This document shows positions 36,600 through 49,853 of a stretch of DNA of 64,000 nucleotides, piece after piece (position 1 is the stretch's first letter; each line of letters opens with the position of its first letter). Under the pieces are notes generated by a model. It made no database searches and had not been told where the DNA came from. It saw only the letters and a program-made list of their open reading frames with translations. Origin of the DNA: Torreya grandis (taxonomy: Eukaryota; Streptophyta; Pinopsida; Cupressales; Taxaceae); the NCBI GenBank assembly GCA_037957365.1, contig JARHVA010003168.1, forward strand, positions 439,501 to 503,500, written 5' to 3'. The position numbers were made by a program, and so were the translations under genes.

Positions 36600-37500
36600 A
36601 CACCACTAATAATTATATCTCATATGCATTATTGGAGAACTTCCTAATGACCTTGAAAGGGCCAATATTACTCATATTCAATTTGTTATACTCACATTTT
36701 GGAAAAAAATTCCTCCTCAAATGAGATAACACCATGCCCCCAACCTGAAAATTAACTTCTCTCCTATTAAAATCTACATGTTTCTTGTACTTTTCCACCT
36801 CAACTCTAATTACTTCTTAACTTGATCACGTACCTCTTGTATGGCAATAGAAAACTCTTCTCCTTTAGAACTTATTTTCTCCATCTTACCTAGATATTTT
36901 AACTCAAAGAATCCTCTTTTGTTCATACCATACACAACTTGAAATGGACTCATTCCTATGCTTTTTTTGGGTGAATCATTATAAGTAAATTATAATTATG
37001 GCAAGATCACATCCCACTATTTAAGATTGTCCCTTGTTAAACAACTTAGAAAATTACCAAAACTTCTATTAACCATGTTCATTTATCCATATATTTGAGG
37101 GTGGTAAGTTGAACTAAAGTTCAAGTTTGTCCCTATTTTCTTCCATAGGGTCCTCTAGAAGTGACCCATAAAATTGATGTCTCTATCGAAGATAATACTC
37201 AACAAAATTCCATGAAATCTAACCACCTTCTTGAAAAAAAAAATTAGCCACATGAGTGACATCGTTATTTGTCTTCCATGGTATGAAATGGTCCATCTTT
37301 GAAAATCTATCCACTACTATAAAAATAGAGTCATGCCCTCTTTGAGTTATTGGTAACCCCATGAAAAAATCCATGCTAATAGAGTACCAAGGTTTATTTG
37401 GTACTTGTAAGGGATGATAAAGACCTGGATTAGTGTTCTTTCCTTTGGAAAATTGGCATACCTTACATCTTTATACAAACTTCCTTACATATATTTGCAT
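36600..37500 (-). pseudogene. Gypsy integrase
   Basis: In pieces on the minus strand: a core with WKTNN-like sequence, then KKVVRFHGILLSIIFDRDINFMGHF (second catalytic Asp region) and FSSTYHPQIYG(stop)MNMVNRSF. The glutamate of the usual HPQTDGQTEVVNR pattern is not kept. The C-terminal part, 36,613-36,798, reads VDFNRREVNFQVGGMVLSHLRRNFFPKCEYNKLNMSNIGPFKVIRKFSNNAYEI, the GPF/Y-type module typical of gypsy integrases. Many stops. Confidence 0.88.
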
Positions 37501-37881
37501 TTTAGGCTAATAATAGTGACTACTTTGCTGATCCAAGGTCTTGTCAAGATCAAAATGACCTGTTAAACTGTCACAATGTTTTTTCTTGATCAAATTCTCT
37601 CTCATGTAACTTCTTGGCACATAAAGCTGAATTCCCTTAAACAACAAACCATCTTGCATCATGTACTCCATCAAAGACTCGATGATTCTAGTAGTTGGCT
37701 ACTTGCAAGCCTCATATACTTCTTTGAAGCCTAAATCAATTTCATATATCTCCTTAAGTGACTCTATTCCTCCACTCTCAATCTAGATTTATCTTATGAG
37801 TAAATACCTTCTACTTTGAGCATCTACTACCTTGTTAGTTTGGATTTTCTTGTGCTTAATGATAAAAGTGAGGTTTTACAA

Positions 37882-38250
37882 TTACTCCACCCACTTCATA
37901 TGCATTTGAATGAGCTTGAGATGAATAGTTATGAACTGAAGTACATGATTATTTGTGAATATAACAAACTCCTTTGGCATTAAATAGTGCCTCCACTTCC
38001 TTAAGGCTTGAACCATAACATAGAAGTCTAGATCATAAGCATAATAATTTTTCTTTGCCTCATTTAAATTCTTACTAAAGTATGTTATATGTATACCCTC
38101 TTGAATTAAAAAATATATAATGGCCACCCCACTTTCATCAAACTCATCTTGGAAAACCTTGTTGAAATCAGGAAGTTCTACCATAGGTTGTTCTATGATT
38201 CTCTTCTTCAAAAAATAAAAAAACAATCTTAGAAATATCAGTCCACACAA
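37882..38250 (-). pseudogene. Gypsy RNase H and RT connection
   Basis: A 122-aa open stretch with LPDFNKVFQDEFDESGVAIIYFLIQEGIHITYFSKNLNEAKKNYYAYDLDFYVMVQALRKWRHYLMPKEFVIFTNNHVLQF, matching the RNase H region of gypsy pol. The usual CDAS is DESG-like and the later TDH is TNN, so active-site acids are altered. Confidence 0.9.
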
Positions 38251-38299
38251 ATATCTTTTTGTGCAAAAATCTAAGTAAAATTTATGATAAACTTCCTAT

Positions 38300-39110
38300 A
38301 AAAACTTGCTAAGCCATGGATTATTATTACCTCATAATCTATCTTGGGAGTTGGCCAATCAATGATGACTTTTAGCTTATCTTTATCCATCTTAAAAATA
38401 CCTTGAGAGATCACAAAACCAAGATATACCAGCTATATCTTCATAAATAAACACTTTTAAAGGTTAATCAATATCTCCTCTTGCAACCTTTGCATTACCA
38501 TTCTTAGATGCTGAAGATGATTTTATTTGCTTGGACAAGAAATGAATATGTAATTTAAATACATAATAACAAACTTACAAATGAAAGAATTTAAGACTTC
38601 ATTATGAGTCTCATGAATATTTTTGGGAATTAGTGAGATTAAATGGCATAAAAAACCACTCATATATCCCCTCATTTGTCTTAAAGGTAGTTTTCCATTC
38701 ATCTCCTTCTCTTATCCTTATATGATGATAACCACTCTTGAGATCCATCTTAGATAAATAGTTAGAACCACTCAAACTATCCATCAAATCTTCAATTATT
38801 GGAAGAGGAAATCTATACCTTATGATTTTTTTGTTTATTCCTTTGGAGTTAGTTCACATTCTCCAATCTCTTTCTTTCTTTCTTTGACACTAATAAAATT
38901 GGTCCCACACATGGGATGAGGCTCTCTTTGATCAATCCTTTGTCTATGAAATCTTGTATTTAATTCTTAATTTATGAATTATCTTAAGGAGTCATCTTGT
39001 AGGTATCTTTATTATACAAACTTTCACTTGGTACAAAGTCAATATGATGATTGTTGTTCCTAATAGGTGGCAATTCATTGTGTAGTTCATCCACAACAAT
39101 ATCAACAAAT
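38300..39110 (-). pseudogene. Gypsy reverse transcriptase
   Basis: Readable on the minus strand: IKESLIPCVGPILLVSKKERDWRM, RYRFPLPIIEDLMDSLSGSNYLSKMDLKSGYHHIRIREGDEWKTTFKTNEGIYEWFFMPFNLTN. After a frameshift near 38,600 comes FVIMYLNYIFIS at 38,541-38,570. The catalytic YLDD (or YVDD) is YLNY (38,550-38,561), so both catalytic Asp are lost. Confidence 0.9.
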
Positions 39111-39349
39111 TATTTCAACATGTTTTTTATATTTTGAGGTAGATTAAAATAGTCCTTGGTATCATCGCCAATCCAAAACCAATCTCTTCCTCTTTCATAG
39201 CATTCAAGAACTCTTTCTTAGTCATCATCATAACACTTGCATTAGTCCTTTATCTATTATCTTCTTCTTTTAGAGGTAGTAGTGTGTGACTTATGCCATC
39301 CTTCTCTAAGGTGTAAACATTATTCCTTACATCATGAGTAGTCTTTCTA

Positions 39350-39615
39350 TCATTTTTCCACGGCCTTTCTAAGATCGCATGATACACATCAATTGGGATT
39401 ATGTCATATAATACCTTTTCTTTATATCCTCCAATCTAAAAATCTACCCAAAATTGTTTACTCACAAGAACTTGATGCCATTTATGAAGACATGAGACCT
39501 TATATGGGTTTGGATGTAGTATTATTTTTAAACCAAATTTTTTTATCATCTCAACTAACACTGGGTTATTAGTACTACCTAGATCAATCACCAATTTACA
39601 AAACTTACCTTGGCA
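39350..39615 (-). pseudogene. Gypsy aspartic protease
   Basis: Minus strand KFCKLVIDLGSTNNPVLVEMIKKFGLK...HPNPYKVSCLHKWHQVLVSKQFWVDF(stop)IGGYKEKVLYDIIPIDVYHAILERPWKND. The active site is D-L-G instead of D-S/T-G. RPW near the end is the usual protease terminus. Confidence 0.88.
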
Positions 39616-39834
39616 TTTATAAGTTGTCTTGAATAGTATCTTTCTTTAGGTAGACTCTTTCTCCTTGGGTGGTTTTATCAAAACTCTCCTCATAAATAAA
39701 GACTCACCAACTTATGGTTCTTCTATGTGATATGTAGAATCCACACTCACTTCTTCTACTTGGACTACTTGATTTATACTTTCAGTTCTAAAGCTTCCAA
39801 TTTGAAAATTCTCTTGACACTCCCAAAACCTATG

Positions 39835-40640
39835 AATTAAAAATTTGTTGCATTTGAAACACTTACCAGTGATTCCATTGAATCCTCTTCCTATTTTTAT
39901 GTATCCTTATATGAAATAATGTTTCCTTCCTCTGAATCCACCTCTTGATTTAGATGAATGTTCTTGAGAGGTACTTGGTTTTGAATTTATCCTTTGAGAT
40001 GTACCTCTTCCTCCTTGTTTTCATCTACCTCTATAACTCTTTCCTTTCCCCTATTTTGTTGAGTTTACCTTCTATTTATCTTGTATTCTACCTTTAAAGC
40101 ATATTGATAACATTTATCAAGTGTCCTTGGGATGAATATGTTTAGTTCATACTGAATATCATACCTTAACCCATTAAAATATCTAGCAATATTCTCCACA
40201 TCCTCTTTTACATGTCTTGATCTAATTGTCAACTTGTAGAACTCCTCAGTACACTCCTTAACATCCATCTTTTTTGTTTCAAATTCTATAATTTATTGAA
40301 GAGGTTTGTATGATAGTAACTAGGTATAAATTTTGCCTTCAATTTTACTACCATATTATCCCAATATTTAATCTTGGATTTGCCTTTCTTTCTCATTTTA
40401 TCTTATACATAATCCCATCAAAGGGTTGTAATTCCTTTTATTTTTGTGCAAGAAAATTTACCTTGTTCTTATATGGTACATTTTCATAATCAAAATATTT
40501 ATCTAAATCTATAATCCAATCAATGATTTCCTCTCCATATAAGATGTATGCATAGGTAGTAAGGTTTATCTTTGGTTTAGACCCTTGTCCCAGTACTACT
40601 TTTAGTAGTTTATCAATTCTTTCTTCCTCACACTCTTCAA
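39835..40640 (-). pseudogene. Gypsy gag with zinc knuckle
   Basis: The gag core reads IIDWIIDLDKYFDYENVPYKNKVNFLAQK near 40,470-40,560. It ends in the open stretch 40,065-40,268 with KECTEEFYKLTIRSRHVKEDVENIARYFNGLRYDIQYELNIFIPRTLDKCYQYALKVEYKINRR, a classic plant gypsy gag segment. A knuckle KCFKCNKFLIHRFWEC lies near 39,840-39,875 with one extra residue between Cys and His. Stops are frequent upstream. Confidence 0.88.
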
Positions 40641-40933
40641 CTTTTTCCTCCTCCTCTAGAGCTTACGGTTCTTCTTCTCTGCCATGAATGTCCCCTATTA
40701 AAAATTATATTATCTAATTGGAATTTACTGTTATAATCCTTGAATCAAAACTTACCCTTAGGTTTCTCAACTCCTATAATATTTCATCTCCCATTTGAAT
40801 ACCCACTCTTCCACCTCCTCTTAGGTTCCTTCTAGGTGAAATTTTGACTTCTCAATTCAACTAACCAAAAAAAAACCAAATTTCACTTGATCTCAAAGGG
40901 TGTCACCTTCCTTCAATCTTCATTTAGATATCC

Positions 40934-40951
40934 AACCTAACTCTAATACTA
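40934..40951 (-). other. Primer binding site, decayed tRNA-iMet type
   Basis: The minus strand reads TAGTATTAGAGTTAGGTT, matching 14 of 18 bases of the iMet primer site. All differences are G-to-A or C-to-T. It is separated from the LTR by three bases. Confidence 0.85.
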
Positions 40952-40954
40952 ATT

Positions 40955-42455
40955 TGATGTAGAGGGAGAGAGAGAGTTTGAAATCTCAATACAAGTTTCT
41001 TCTTTGGGACTAGTCTTTAGTAGCCTTATTTTAGCACAAAGCTTGTTGGTTTGAACAATCCATAAGTGTTCAAAATAAAATAAAACCTATTTTATATACC
41101 CATTATCCTCTTACAGCTTCACCTAAAATTTTAATTTAAAAAATATCAAGGGAAGTCCTCCAATTCACTAGTCCTTTCTGTAATTAGGCCTCTATAAGGT
41201 CAATACATTAACACAATCCTAGTTACTACATTATACATTACTTTACCCACTTAAAACCACCAAAATACTCTATATCTAATCAAATAACATAAGAATATGA
41301 AGTTTTAGGAATTTAATTGTTGAAATTAAAACTTATTCAAGTTTCAAGGTGAAAACCCTAGTTTAGGTTTACACAGGCCTAAGCCAGCCTGAGAGGAGAT
41401 AAAATGGGATAATTTGAATTTTAATAAATATTAAAAACTTTTGAGCCATAGATTAGTTCTTTTAAAACTCTATTCACCTTACCAAATAATTATCTACTCA
41501 ATAAAATTCACCAAATGTCTCTAACATATAAGTTTACATAATTTTAGAAATGTCTACAAGGCCGTGTACATGATAATGGGGGTTAGAGTGTAATATTTTC
41601 TTGTAAATGGATTTTTGAGCATCTAGACAGATTACCCTTTTCAATTATAGATTCTCTACTACACTCCTAACATCCAAACACTTGAATTAGACTCAAAAAG
41701 ACATCTTTACCATATTCCTTCTTGATTGTGCCAAAAATATAGTTTTTAAGCTCGTGTTTTGTAACCTTTCAACTATAGATAAGTGAAAAAATCCCACACT
41801 ATTAAAATAAAAATAAAAATGAAATATATATCACATACCAATAATATTTTGGGAGCTTTCAAACACTTTCTCAAAGCATTCTTCTATTCATTTAAATTAC
41901 TTGACATACAATAGTCACACAAAATTTTGTAAATTAGATAATCTTTCTTGAATTATTGATCTTTTTTATTCTAACTTGAAGTAAAAACTCTCTCCTAACC
42001 TTTCTTACACAAATAATAACTTCTCTACAAACTTATACACTATTTTAAAACCTAAAACCCTCTAACTAATTCTTGGTCTCCCCAACGTATGTAGGGGTCT
42101 TGAAAGATCATCATGCTTAGGCATTAGACAAGATTAATACATGGAAATCATGCCTAAGGGAGTGTAAAACTATTATGAACCATTATTATATCTAAATTAC
42201 CCCTAAAAACACTAATATATAACATTAAAACCTTACAAGAACATGAATAAGTCCTTAAACTCCTTGAAAGAAATTCAAATATTCAAAATGATAGTTTTGG
42301 TAGGAAACTACTAAATGAGATCAAATTTAAATTTAGAGATAAAATAATACCTATAACCTATTTAAATCACTACCTTATACATATTATTAATCAAAAGACT
42401 CATGATAAGATAAAATTTGATCTAACTATGCATCAAAATGACTACCTAGGTCACA
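40955..42455 (-). repeat. 5' LTR of the chromodomain element
   Basis: About 1.5 kb. On the minus strand it starts TGTGACCTAGG and ends CTACATCA. Confidence 0.9.
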
Positions 42456-45000
42456 CTGATTATTATATGAAGTGGATGAACATTAGTAGCTTCTAATGGT
42501 TCCATTTGATATTTGATATATGTATTATGAAAATTTACTTGATATTTTGTTTGAGAATTTTTATTTTGAATAGTTTTGGTTATTATTTTCAAATTTTGAT
42601 TCGGTGGTCAATGATTCATTCATTTTTTTTGCTTGTTCACTCCATTTAAATTTAGGTGTTATCATTGAGATCTCAAATCTTATGTTTCAAGGTAATGAAT
42701 TTATTTGAAGAGTATCATATATTTATATTGTAATCACATAATTCATTTATGTAATAATACTTTGTAAATTTTATTTAAGGATCCAAATTTATAATTGGAG
42801 GCAACGTGATCATGTTATATTCAATCTATCTTTTCAACACATTTTGTAGACTTTCACTTAACCATGTAAATTTATACACTCTATTGAGATAATATGAATC
42901 TATTTTTTGGTTATTATAATACATTAACCACATTATTGAATTAGTTATTAGGTTGGAATACATTTTCATTGCTTTTAGCCTTGAAATGTTTTTTGCTTAG
43001 AAACTTAGAACCACCAAAAACTAGGAGATTGTACCCATACTTGAGCACATTGGCCTCTTAAAGCTTGACTTAAAATTATATAAATTCATGAAAATATAAT
43101 TGGAGGAAATTAAAGGTGTTAAAAACCACTTTATTCTGAATGATTATAAGGATGCTTTATGATTCACTATGAGGTAATTAATGAGTCATCTTTGTAACCA
43201 TACTAATGAATCTAAGCACATACTCACTAATAGTCTCATTCTCATTAGATCCTTGTTTTATTTAAGATATTTGTGCAAAGGTAACCTTGAAGCTAATATT
43301 TATGGAAAATGAGATGGAAAATCATATAATAATGTTATAAAAGAGCACATAGATCTACATCATAAGGCATAAAACCTATCAATTTCAATGACCTTCAAGC
43401 TCCTTATAAAAACTTAACTAAAACCTTATCATTATCCAAAAAATATAAGTAATATGCATAGAAATATATAATATGATGATACATGTATCCTTTTCCACTA
43501 AATAATTCAAACTTTGGAGCCATAAATCCCACTGAAAAAGGGTATGCTAGTACTTCATAATCCAAGAGGTTAAGTACAATATCATTAGAAGCAACCATAT
43601 TCTTTGGCTTTTGAGACCCTTGGGAGAATACCTTAATATTATGTTTTAAGTCATGCAATGCATGTGAAATAGTGGTAATTTAGGGTTTTGGAAGATAAGT
43701 AGGTAGGAATGAGAGCTATTTTCAAAGAAGAATTCTAGGAAGAATTATAATCTATAGATGGTTACACAAGGGGGATTTCAGAGGTATGATGAGAGTTTTA
43801 AAGAAATTGAGGATCTGGAGAAATTTAATGATGTTTATAAACTTGAGAATTAATGATAGCATTTGGAAAATCAAAATAAGTATAAATAAAAGTATAAGTA
43901 ATAGAAGCATGAGAAGGAATGGTTTCATAATAAATTTAGGAAATGAATAAATTTATAGGCATAGAAGTGATAAATATTACAAGAATTCAAATGCCAATTT
44001 TATACCTTATAAGGGATGCATTGCACATTGATCCCTTTGTTAGCCTCTTGACCTAATGTTTTACTTGCAACAAGTTTTAATATATGTATCAATTATCCTA
44101 TCCATTAGTGTTTTTCATAACATGTTTCCTAAAATGTGTAAGGTTTTCAACTCATTATTATTCATATAAATTAGATTTATGGTCATGATGTATTTCATAT
44201 GTATTATCAACTTGAGTTCCATTCATACCACTATCATTCAAAATACAATCTTTTTATAAAGAAATAAGATTGGAAGAATTATAATCTATAGATGGTTGAA
44301 TAAGGGGGATTTGAGAGGTATGTTGAAAGTTTTTAATAAATTGAGGAGTGGGGGAAAGTGGAAGATTTTGAGGAACTTGAAAATAAATTATAATATTTGG
44401 AAAATAAAAAGAGTCATAAATAAAAATAGAAGCAATATATGCATGAGGAGGAATGGTCTCATTACAAATTTAGGAAATGACTACATTATTAGGAATATAA
44501 GTGATATATATTATGAGCATTAAAATGTCCATTTTATACCTTATAGGGGATGCATTACACCTCAATCCTTTCTTGAGCTTATTGACCCAGTGCTTTACTT
44601 GCAAAATTTTTCAATACACGTATCAATTATCCTATCTCATTAGGGTTTTCCATAATATGTTTCCAAAAATATGTAAGGTTTTCAAATATTTCTTGTTCAT
44701 ATAAATAATCTTGATGATCATGATATATTTCATATATATTATCAACTTGAGCTTCATTCATACCACTATCATTCAAAGGCACCTCAGTATCACTGTGGTA
44801 GCAACAATAACTACAATTTTGGAGTCCAATTTTTTTTTGTTTATAAAATATAAGATTAATAAAAGGAATTTCAATGAAATAAACATAGTTACAATTCATC
44901 CTAACACTCTTCCTAGTTTTAACCATAGATCTAATAAATTTGGATGGCATAAGGGGAATACATATAAATCATGAACATATCTTAGGGTTTTGATAATATT
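42456..45000 (-). pseudogene. Gypsy-type gag (Tat-like), split by the chromodomain element and internally duplicated
   Basis: The minus strand starts with MPSKFIRSMVKTRKSVR near 44,950. It passes through an acidic stretch (DSGMNEAQVDNIYEIYHDHQDYLYEQ) and a 534-bp tandem duplication. It then reaches the gag core at 43,404-43,658 (MAPKFELFSGKGYMYHHIIYFYAYYLYFLDNDKVLVKFL), the counterpart of KFDLF.GDG..HI in relatives. The knuckle-like block CDYNIN...ITLKHKI(stop)DLNDN lies near 42,680-42,740, close to the insertion point. It is related to the plus-strand gag at 49.9-51.1 kb and to G1/G2. Highly eroded. Confidence 0.65.
43741..44790. repeat. 534-bp tandem duplication within the gag
   Basis: Units begin AGAATTATAATCTATAGATGG at 43,741 and 44,275 and end with CATACCACTATCATTCAAA near 44,244 and 44,778. 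Identity is about 80% by eye. The offset of 534 (a multiple of 3) would keep the reading frame. Confidence 0.88.
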
Positions 45001-46599
45001 AAATAAAAAATGATCTAAGTCATTAAATGAAACTCCTGAGAGATAGAGTGATGTAGAGGTTATATAAAATATCTCTCATAACCATGTATACTATTCACAT
45101 TCTTGACAATGGCTTATTCTTTCTCTATGCAACTATTTGTTCACCTAGTTCAGTTATGGCTTCTAATGTATTCAACATGCTCTATAGGGTCTCTTTAGTC
45201 TTATCATAATCTTAAATCCATTCTTGACCACTTATTACTAAAACCACATTAACTTGTCTCTCTTTGGATTATCTAATACACATTTCCTTAGGCATGTTTC
45301 AGATTTTCTATGCTTCTTTGTTTATGCTATTTTTGTTTTACACGCATTGTCCTTTCTTTGATTTCCATACAATTATTTTATAATACATTTATTAATTCTT
45401 GTAAACTTCTCTAAATTTTTTGATATCTAACCATTCACTACTTATAAACAATAATAATCATAACCACTCATTTAGTCATTTTGGTTACATATCTTAAAAT
45501 ATGACTTAAAACTTCAAAACTCTAGAATAGGGTTCCATGCAACTGCAGGCCCAAGAGTCAGTTTCTTTTAACTATGAGTGTCAATTATAATTTCATAATC
45601 TTTGGTAAGTTACATGCATCCTATACAAATGTCACACACCCTTTAGAATCCTTGTGTATCCCCCAGACACATCTATTTGTCTCTTTTACAAAGATCTTAC
45701 CCATATTGTAAATGCTTAGCCTAAACATGGGTTGACATTTAAAAAAAAAATTAGATATCTTTACCAACTCAGAATACAAAACATAGAATGCTAAATAATA
45801 AAGGGGTATGCAAGATAGTGACATCTTCTATTCATCAACCACTAAATTAATCCCAATGCTTATAATAAATACTCTCAATAACATATTATGACCCATTCAT
45901 GATGTACCAATACAAGAATCCGTTGTTAATCATGATTATTTTCACATTCCACCAAATATAGTCTCTTTTACCTATTAATTAACAACAATAGGGTACACAT
46001 AATTTTCCATTTGAACCTTCTTCAAGGATACATAAAATACATTAATAGACATTGATAACACTAGTTGAAATCATATATCTACTTACCTACTTGCTTAGAT
46101 GATAGGACCTTGATTTATTTACACTTTCTTTTGTTAATAAAGCTTGTATAGGCAACTTCCATTAAACTCAGATAGAGAATAAGGACTGCAATACAAAATT
46201 TTTATTATTCATATATTTTTTGGGTTCTTTAACATTTTTTCTTCAAAACTAAAACCCCTTCAAATTCTCTTTCTTTGAATGACCTGATTTGCTAATAACA
46301 AAGTGACTACTTATTCTCAAAAATTCTATAACTACTTAACCACCTTGTGATAACTACTTCCTCTCATGTAGGAAATTGGTGGAAAACATTACATAGAATC
46401 TACTTTGAACTTTTAAGACTACTTAAGGAATCTAATCTCAGAAAAATGACTCCAAAACATGAAATTGACTAATATTTACAAAGGGGGTAATGATGCCCCG
46501 ATATCACATAGATAACTTATTTGGGAGAATAATATGGAATACACCTTTAAAAAATTAATTATATCACAAATGAAGAAATATATAATCCTAGAGGGATAA
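45001..46599. other. Degenerate sequence between gag and H copy 2
   Basis: The minus strand near 45,050-45,260 has a coil-like stretch (KTKETL.SMLNTLEAITELGEQIVA) that might be part of a gag or leader. Otherwise there is nothing to support. The 67-aa and 81-aa frames at 45,621-45,824 and 46,559-46,804 have no family. Confidence 0.35.
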
Positions 46600-47809
46600 A
46601 AAAATGTAGGTACACCAAAATGTAATATGCATAAATGGGTTTAAATAAAAATACATCACATATATCCATAAACATGTAATTAAGTCCAATTAGATGTAAA
46701 ATAGTAAAAACAAACTTAATTACCACTTTAATTCTAAATAAATTGACACAAAGAGGGTTTAGATAAATATCTATATTTTTACATATTTTAAAAACACTTG
46801 TCATAGTTTGACAACAAAATCAAGGTTTTTAATGAAAGACAATGAAAATTACAAAAAATATGCAGTGACTTGAGTGCCTCCCCAAAAGTTTAAACTCTAT
46901 ATTGCTAGCACTTAAAGCTATAGACTTGACATATTTGGAAAATAGTAGATAATACGAATATGATTTTATGAATGTTTTCATTAGGTTTGGGGTTCCAAAA
47001 CCTTTGTTCATCATTATAAATCTTCATGTTGATCTCTAGGAAATTTATCTTCTTATTCAAATCCTAATAGGTAAGTTGAACCTTGCAAAGGGTAAGTAAA
47101 ATTATTTTTGGGGGAATGTGATTAGGATCAACAAGGGTTTTAAGTACCAACTAATTATCAAGTCATTCAACAATATACAATATAAGTCAACACACCAAGT
47201 AAAATGTAATTCAACTATGTAGTCCAGTGATGATGCAATATATATCTATTATGACATTCAGTGATATTTTAAATGCTTGATTTCCTCTAGAATGTAATAG
47301 TAAATTTTATATGTTGTTAATATTTCTTTATATTCTAGAATTTATCATCTAGAGGTTGAATTTATTGTGTGATCATTCATTTTATAGATGTTTTAAATGC
47401 AATAATGTACATGTGTATTTATAGACCTATTGAATTCAAATTAGATCATTATTGGCATGTAGTTAATACATAAAAATAAAAATAAATAAAAAATGACATA
47501 AGAGCCTTAGGGGACCCAATGTTTTTGAGAAAGACCCATCCTTATAAACATACATTGTATGTTTTTGGGCCCTAGAAATGTACATTTATAGGAAAGACAC
47601 CTCAAACAAAGGAAAATAATTGGAGAGGATATTGAAAAGGGAGGATAGAGAAATAAGGAGGGGACATGAAATAAAATGATTATAATCACAAGAAATCATG
47701 CCAATAAATCTTAATCTAGACCAATAATAAAAAAGACATTGGTGTCCTAGAATAATGCAATTTTACAACTAATAATTTCCCATGGACCATTTTTAGGTGT
47801 CTACACAAA
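46600..47809 (-). repeat. H repeat, copy 2 (LTR-like, most complete)
   Basis: On the minus strand it starts TGTAGACACCTAAAAATGG at 47,809. It passes a pyrimidine-rich block (47,600-47,690) and a TATA-like GTCTATAAATACACATG (47,412-47,428) and continues to at least 46,640 in alignment with copy 1. The structure (TG start, U3, TATA, transcript-like part) fits an LTR of a minus-strand element, possibly the one whose gag lies at 42.5-45.0 kb. The inner boundary is not fixed. Confidence 0.6.
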
Positions 47810-48345
47810 AAAATTGGCTACTAAAATTACAATATATATTGGTTTCCTTAATAACATGAAATAGTTTACAATGAACCCATATTATAAAAAAATATAAATG
47901 GCCACATAATGGATAGTTAAGGGAGTAGAAAAAATTAATAACCATTCACACAATAAAGAAGAGGTCCCAAATTAAATAATACACTACAAAATCTCTTTAC
48001 ACATTGTCACTAGTTGATGCCATGAAACATGAAACTTGATACTGCACACTATCACCCACAATCATATCTTCCTCATTGACAAGAACAATAATAATGGAAT
48101 CCAAAACAACAAATTGTAAATTAATCTTGGTAACCATAGTTTACTTCATGCCTTTCATGATGTGTATGTTTATTACATTCATGTTTTTATGTTTTGATCT
48201 CATTGTAATCACAATCATAGTTGAGATGTATTTTGAATTATTATGCAAACTTTAGTAATGGTTTATCCTATACATGGGCATCATCCTTACATACCATGTG
48301 AATATTAATAATATAAAAAAAATAGAATTATGAACTTATCATAAT
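47810..48345. other. Unassigned spacer
   Basis: No coding or repeat recognised. Confidence 0.4.
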
Positions 48346-49600
48346 TGTAGACACCAAATTTTGGCACAAGTTATGTAGTTGCAGTGATTTTATCATGATT
48401 TCATATCTTTGGTTTATTTGATTACACTAGGATATTATTAATACACTTTCCATTCACATTGGACACTTCATAATATTTTTTCATCTACATTTTCTTATAA
48501 ATGTATTCAGATTTGTCAATTGTTTGCCTTGGGATCCACCTAGTCATCCTCCAATTCATTTTGGTTAATGTTTTATGGATTTTCTATATTAACCATTTTT
48601 AGAAAATTCATAAAGTGGACTTGAATATATCGTACAATAAGAAAGTGGTCAAATTATCCATGGGTTATTTTTTCCATTATGCCATGTTTCTTATGCATTG
48701 ATTGTCATATTTCATGTTTTTTAATGGTAGACCTATACACAATTGTGTCCAAATTTTAATTTATAGAAACACATACACACATATATGTATATGCATGTGC
48801 CTTAAGTCATTTCATAATGTATATAAAGATAATTAAAGGATAAAAATTGATCATATATAACATAAACTTGTTAAGGAGCTCACATATTTTTACCTCATCA
48901 TATACTAAAGTCTTTTGGCTACATAATTGCACCAAAATAAGGATTGCATTAGTGAAAGAGCATATAGTTTTAATTATTATCCTAGGAAGAGAGGGTAGAG
49001 GCCTCTCTCACTCTTTTGGATGGGTCACTCACATTCACATAATTACATGAGCCCTAATTCTCAATTTTATATGTAGAGTAACTCTTGCTCAAGGTGCCTC
49101 AACCACTAACTTTATGTATTTATTCTATTTATGTATGTATTTATAGATATTGAGGTTAGCTTAGGTTTATATCAAAGGAGGGAATAATATGACATCTATG
49201 TCATCATTATACTTATTAGAGATAAGTTTTTTAACATATATTATGGATGAAGAGTTTATAAAATATTAGACCCCATGGATCTACATAGCCATTTTTGGAC
49301 AAGGTTGATTAATTTTAGGAGAGCTTTATGCTTTCAGATTCAATTACTGGTCACTTATCTATCAGACCGTATGAAATTGGTCATTGTATTAGATCACCAT
49401 CTACTTGATAAATAATCTTCTATGTTATTAAAACAACTATTTTCCCACATCATCAATCGATGTCATACTTATGTAAGTTATAAATTAGGAATGCATCTCT
49501 CTATCTCTCTATTTCTCTTTAAAATTTTAATTTCTCAAGGTAATTTCATTTTCTCAAATTCTAGGTAGATATTTATTTAATTTATTCATTTTATATTATT
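48346..49600 (+). repeat. Probable 5' LTR and leader of a plus-strand gypsy-type element
   Basis: Starts TGTAGACACCAAATTTTGGCAC, an LTR start shared in type with the other gypsy elements here (TGTAGACA in G1/G2/H) and closely matched at 62,835. It lies upstream of a plus-strand gag. The LTR end and primer site could not be found; a T/C-rich run at 49,490-49,560 may be in the transcribed leader. Confidence 0.5.
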
Positions 49601-49853
49601 ATATTTAGGCCAATTTTTCCTAGTGCCTTTATTTACAATGATTGACAAATTTTTTTAAACACTTGTGCACCCTCCTATGGAAACATTTCAGTGAACCCAT
49701 CCTTATCGATAATTCATCCTTAAGGTTTCATGATCTTTTTCCCTCTAAGGTTTATATTGTGGTTGTTCAATTTTTTTTTATATATATGTGTTTTATTTAT
49801 TATTATTATTTAATTAACCCTAATTTATTGTATGCTATCTATGTTAATGTCTT

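Larger units (their letters stand above)
34761..42455 (-). mobile_element. Full-length chromodomain Ty3/gypsy element (chromovirus type), coding-dead
   Basis: A 7.7-kb minus-strand element with LTRs of about 1.5 kb (34,761-36,256 and 40,955-42,455), roughly 85% identical by eye. A decayed iMet primer site lies at 40,934-40,951 (14 of 18 bases). The internal order is gag, knuckle, protease, RT, RNase H, integrase, chromodomain, i.e. RT before integrase, which defines Ty3/gypsy; the chromodomain marks the chromovirus branch. All domains contain stops and lost catalytic residues. The target duplication could not be recovered. The flanks on both sides carry parts of another gypsy-type gag element, so this one inserted into it. 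Confidence 0.92.
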
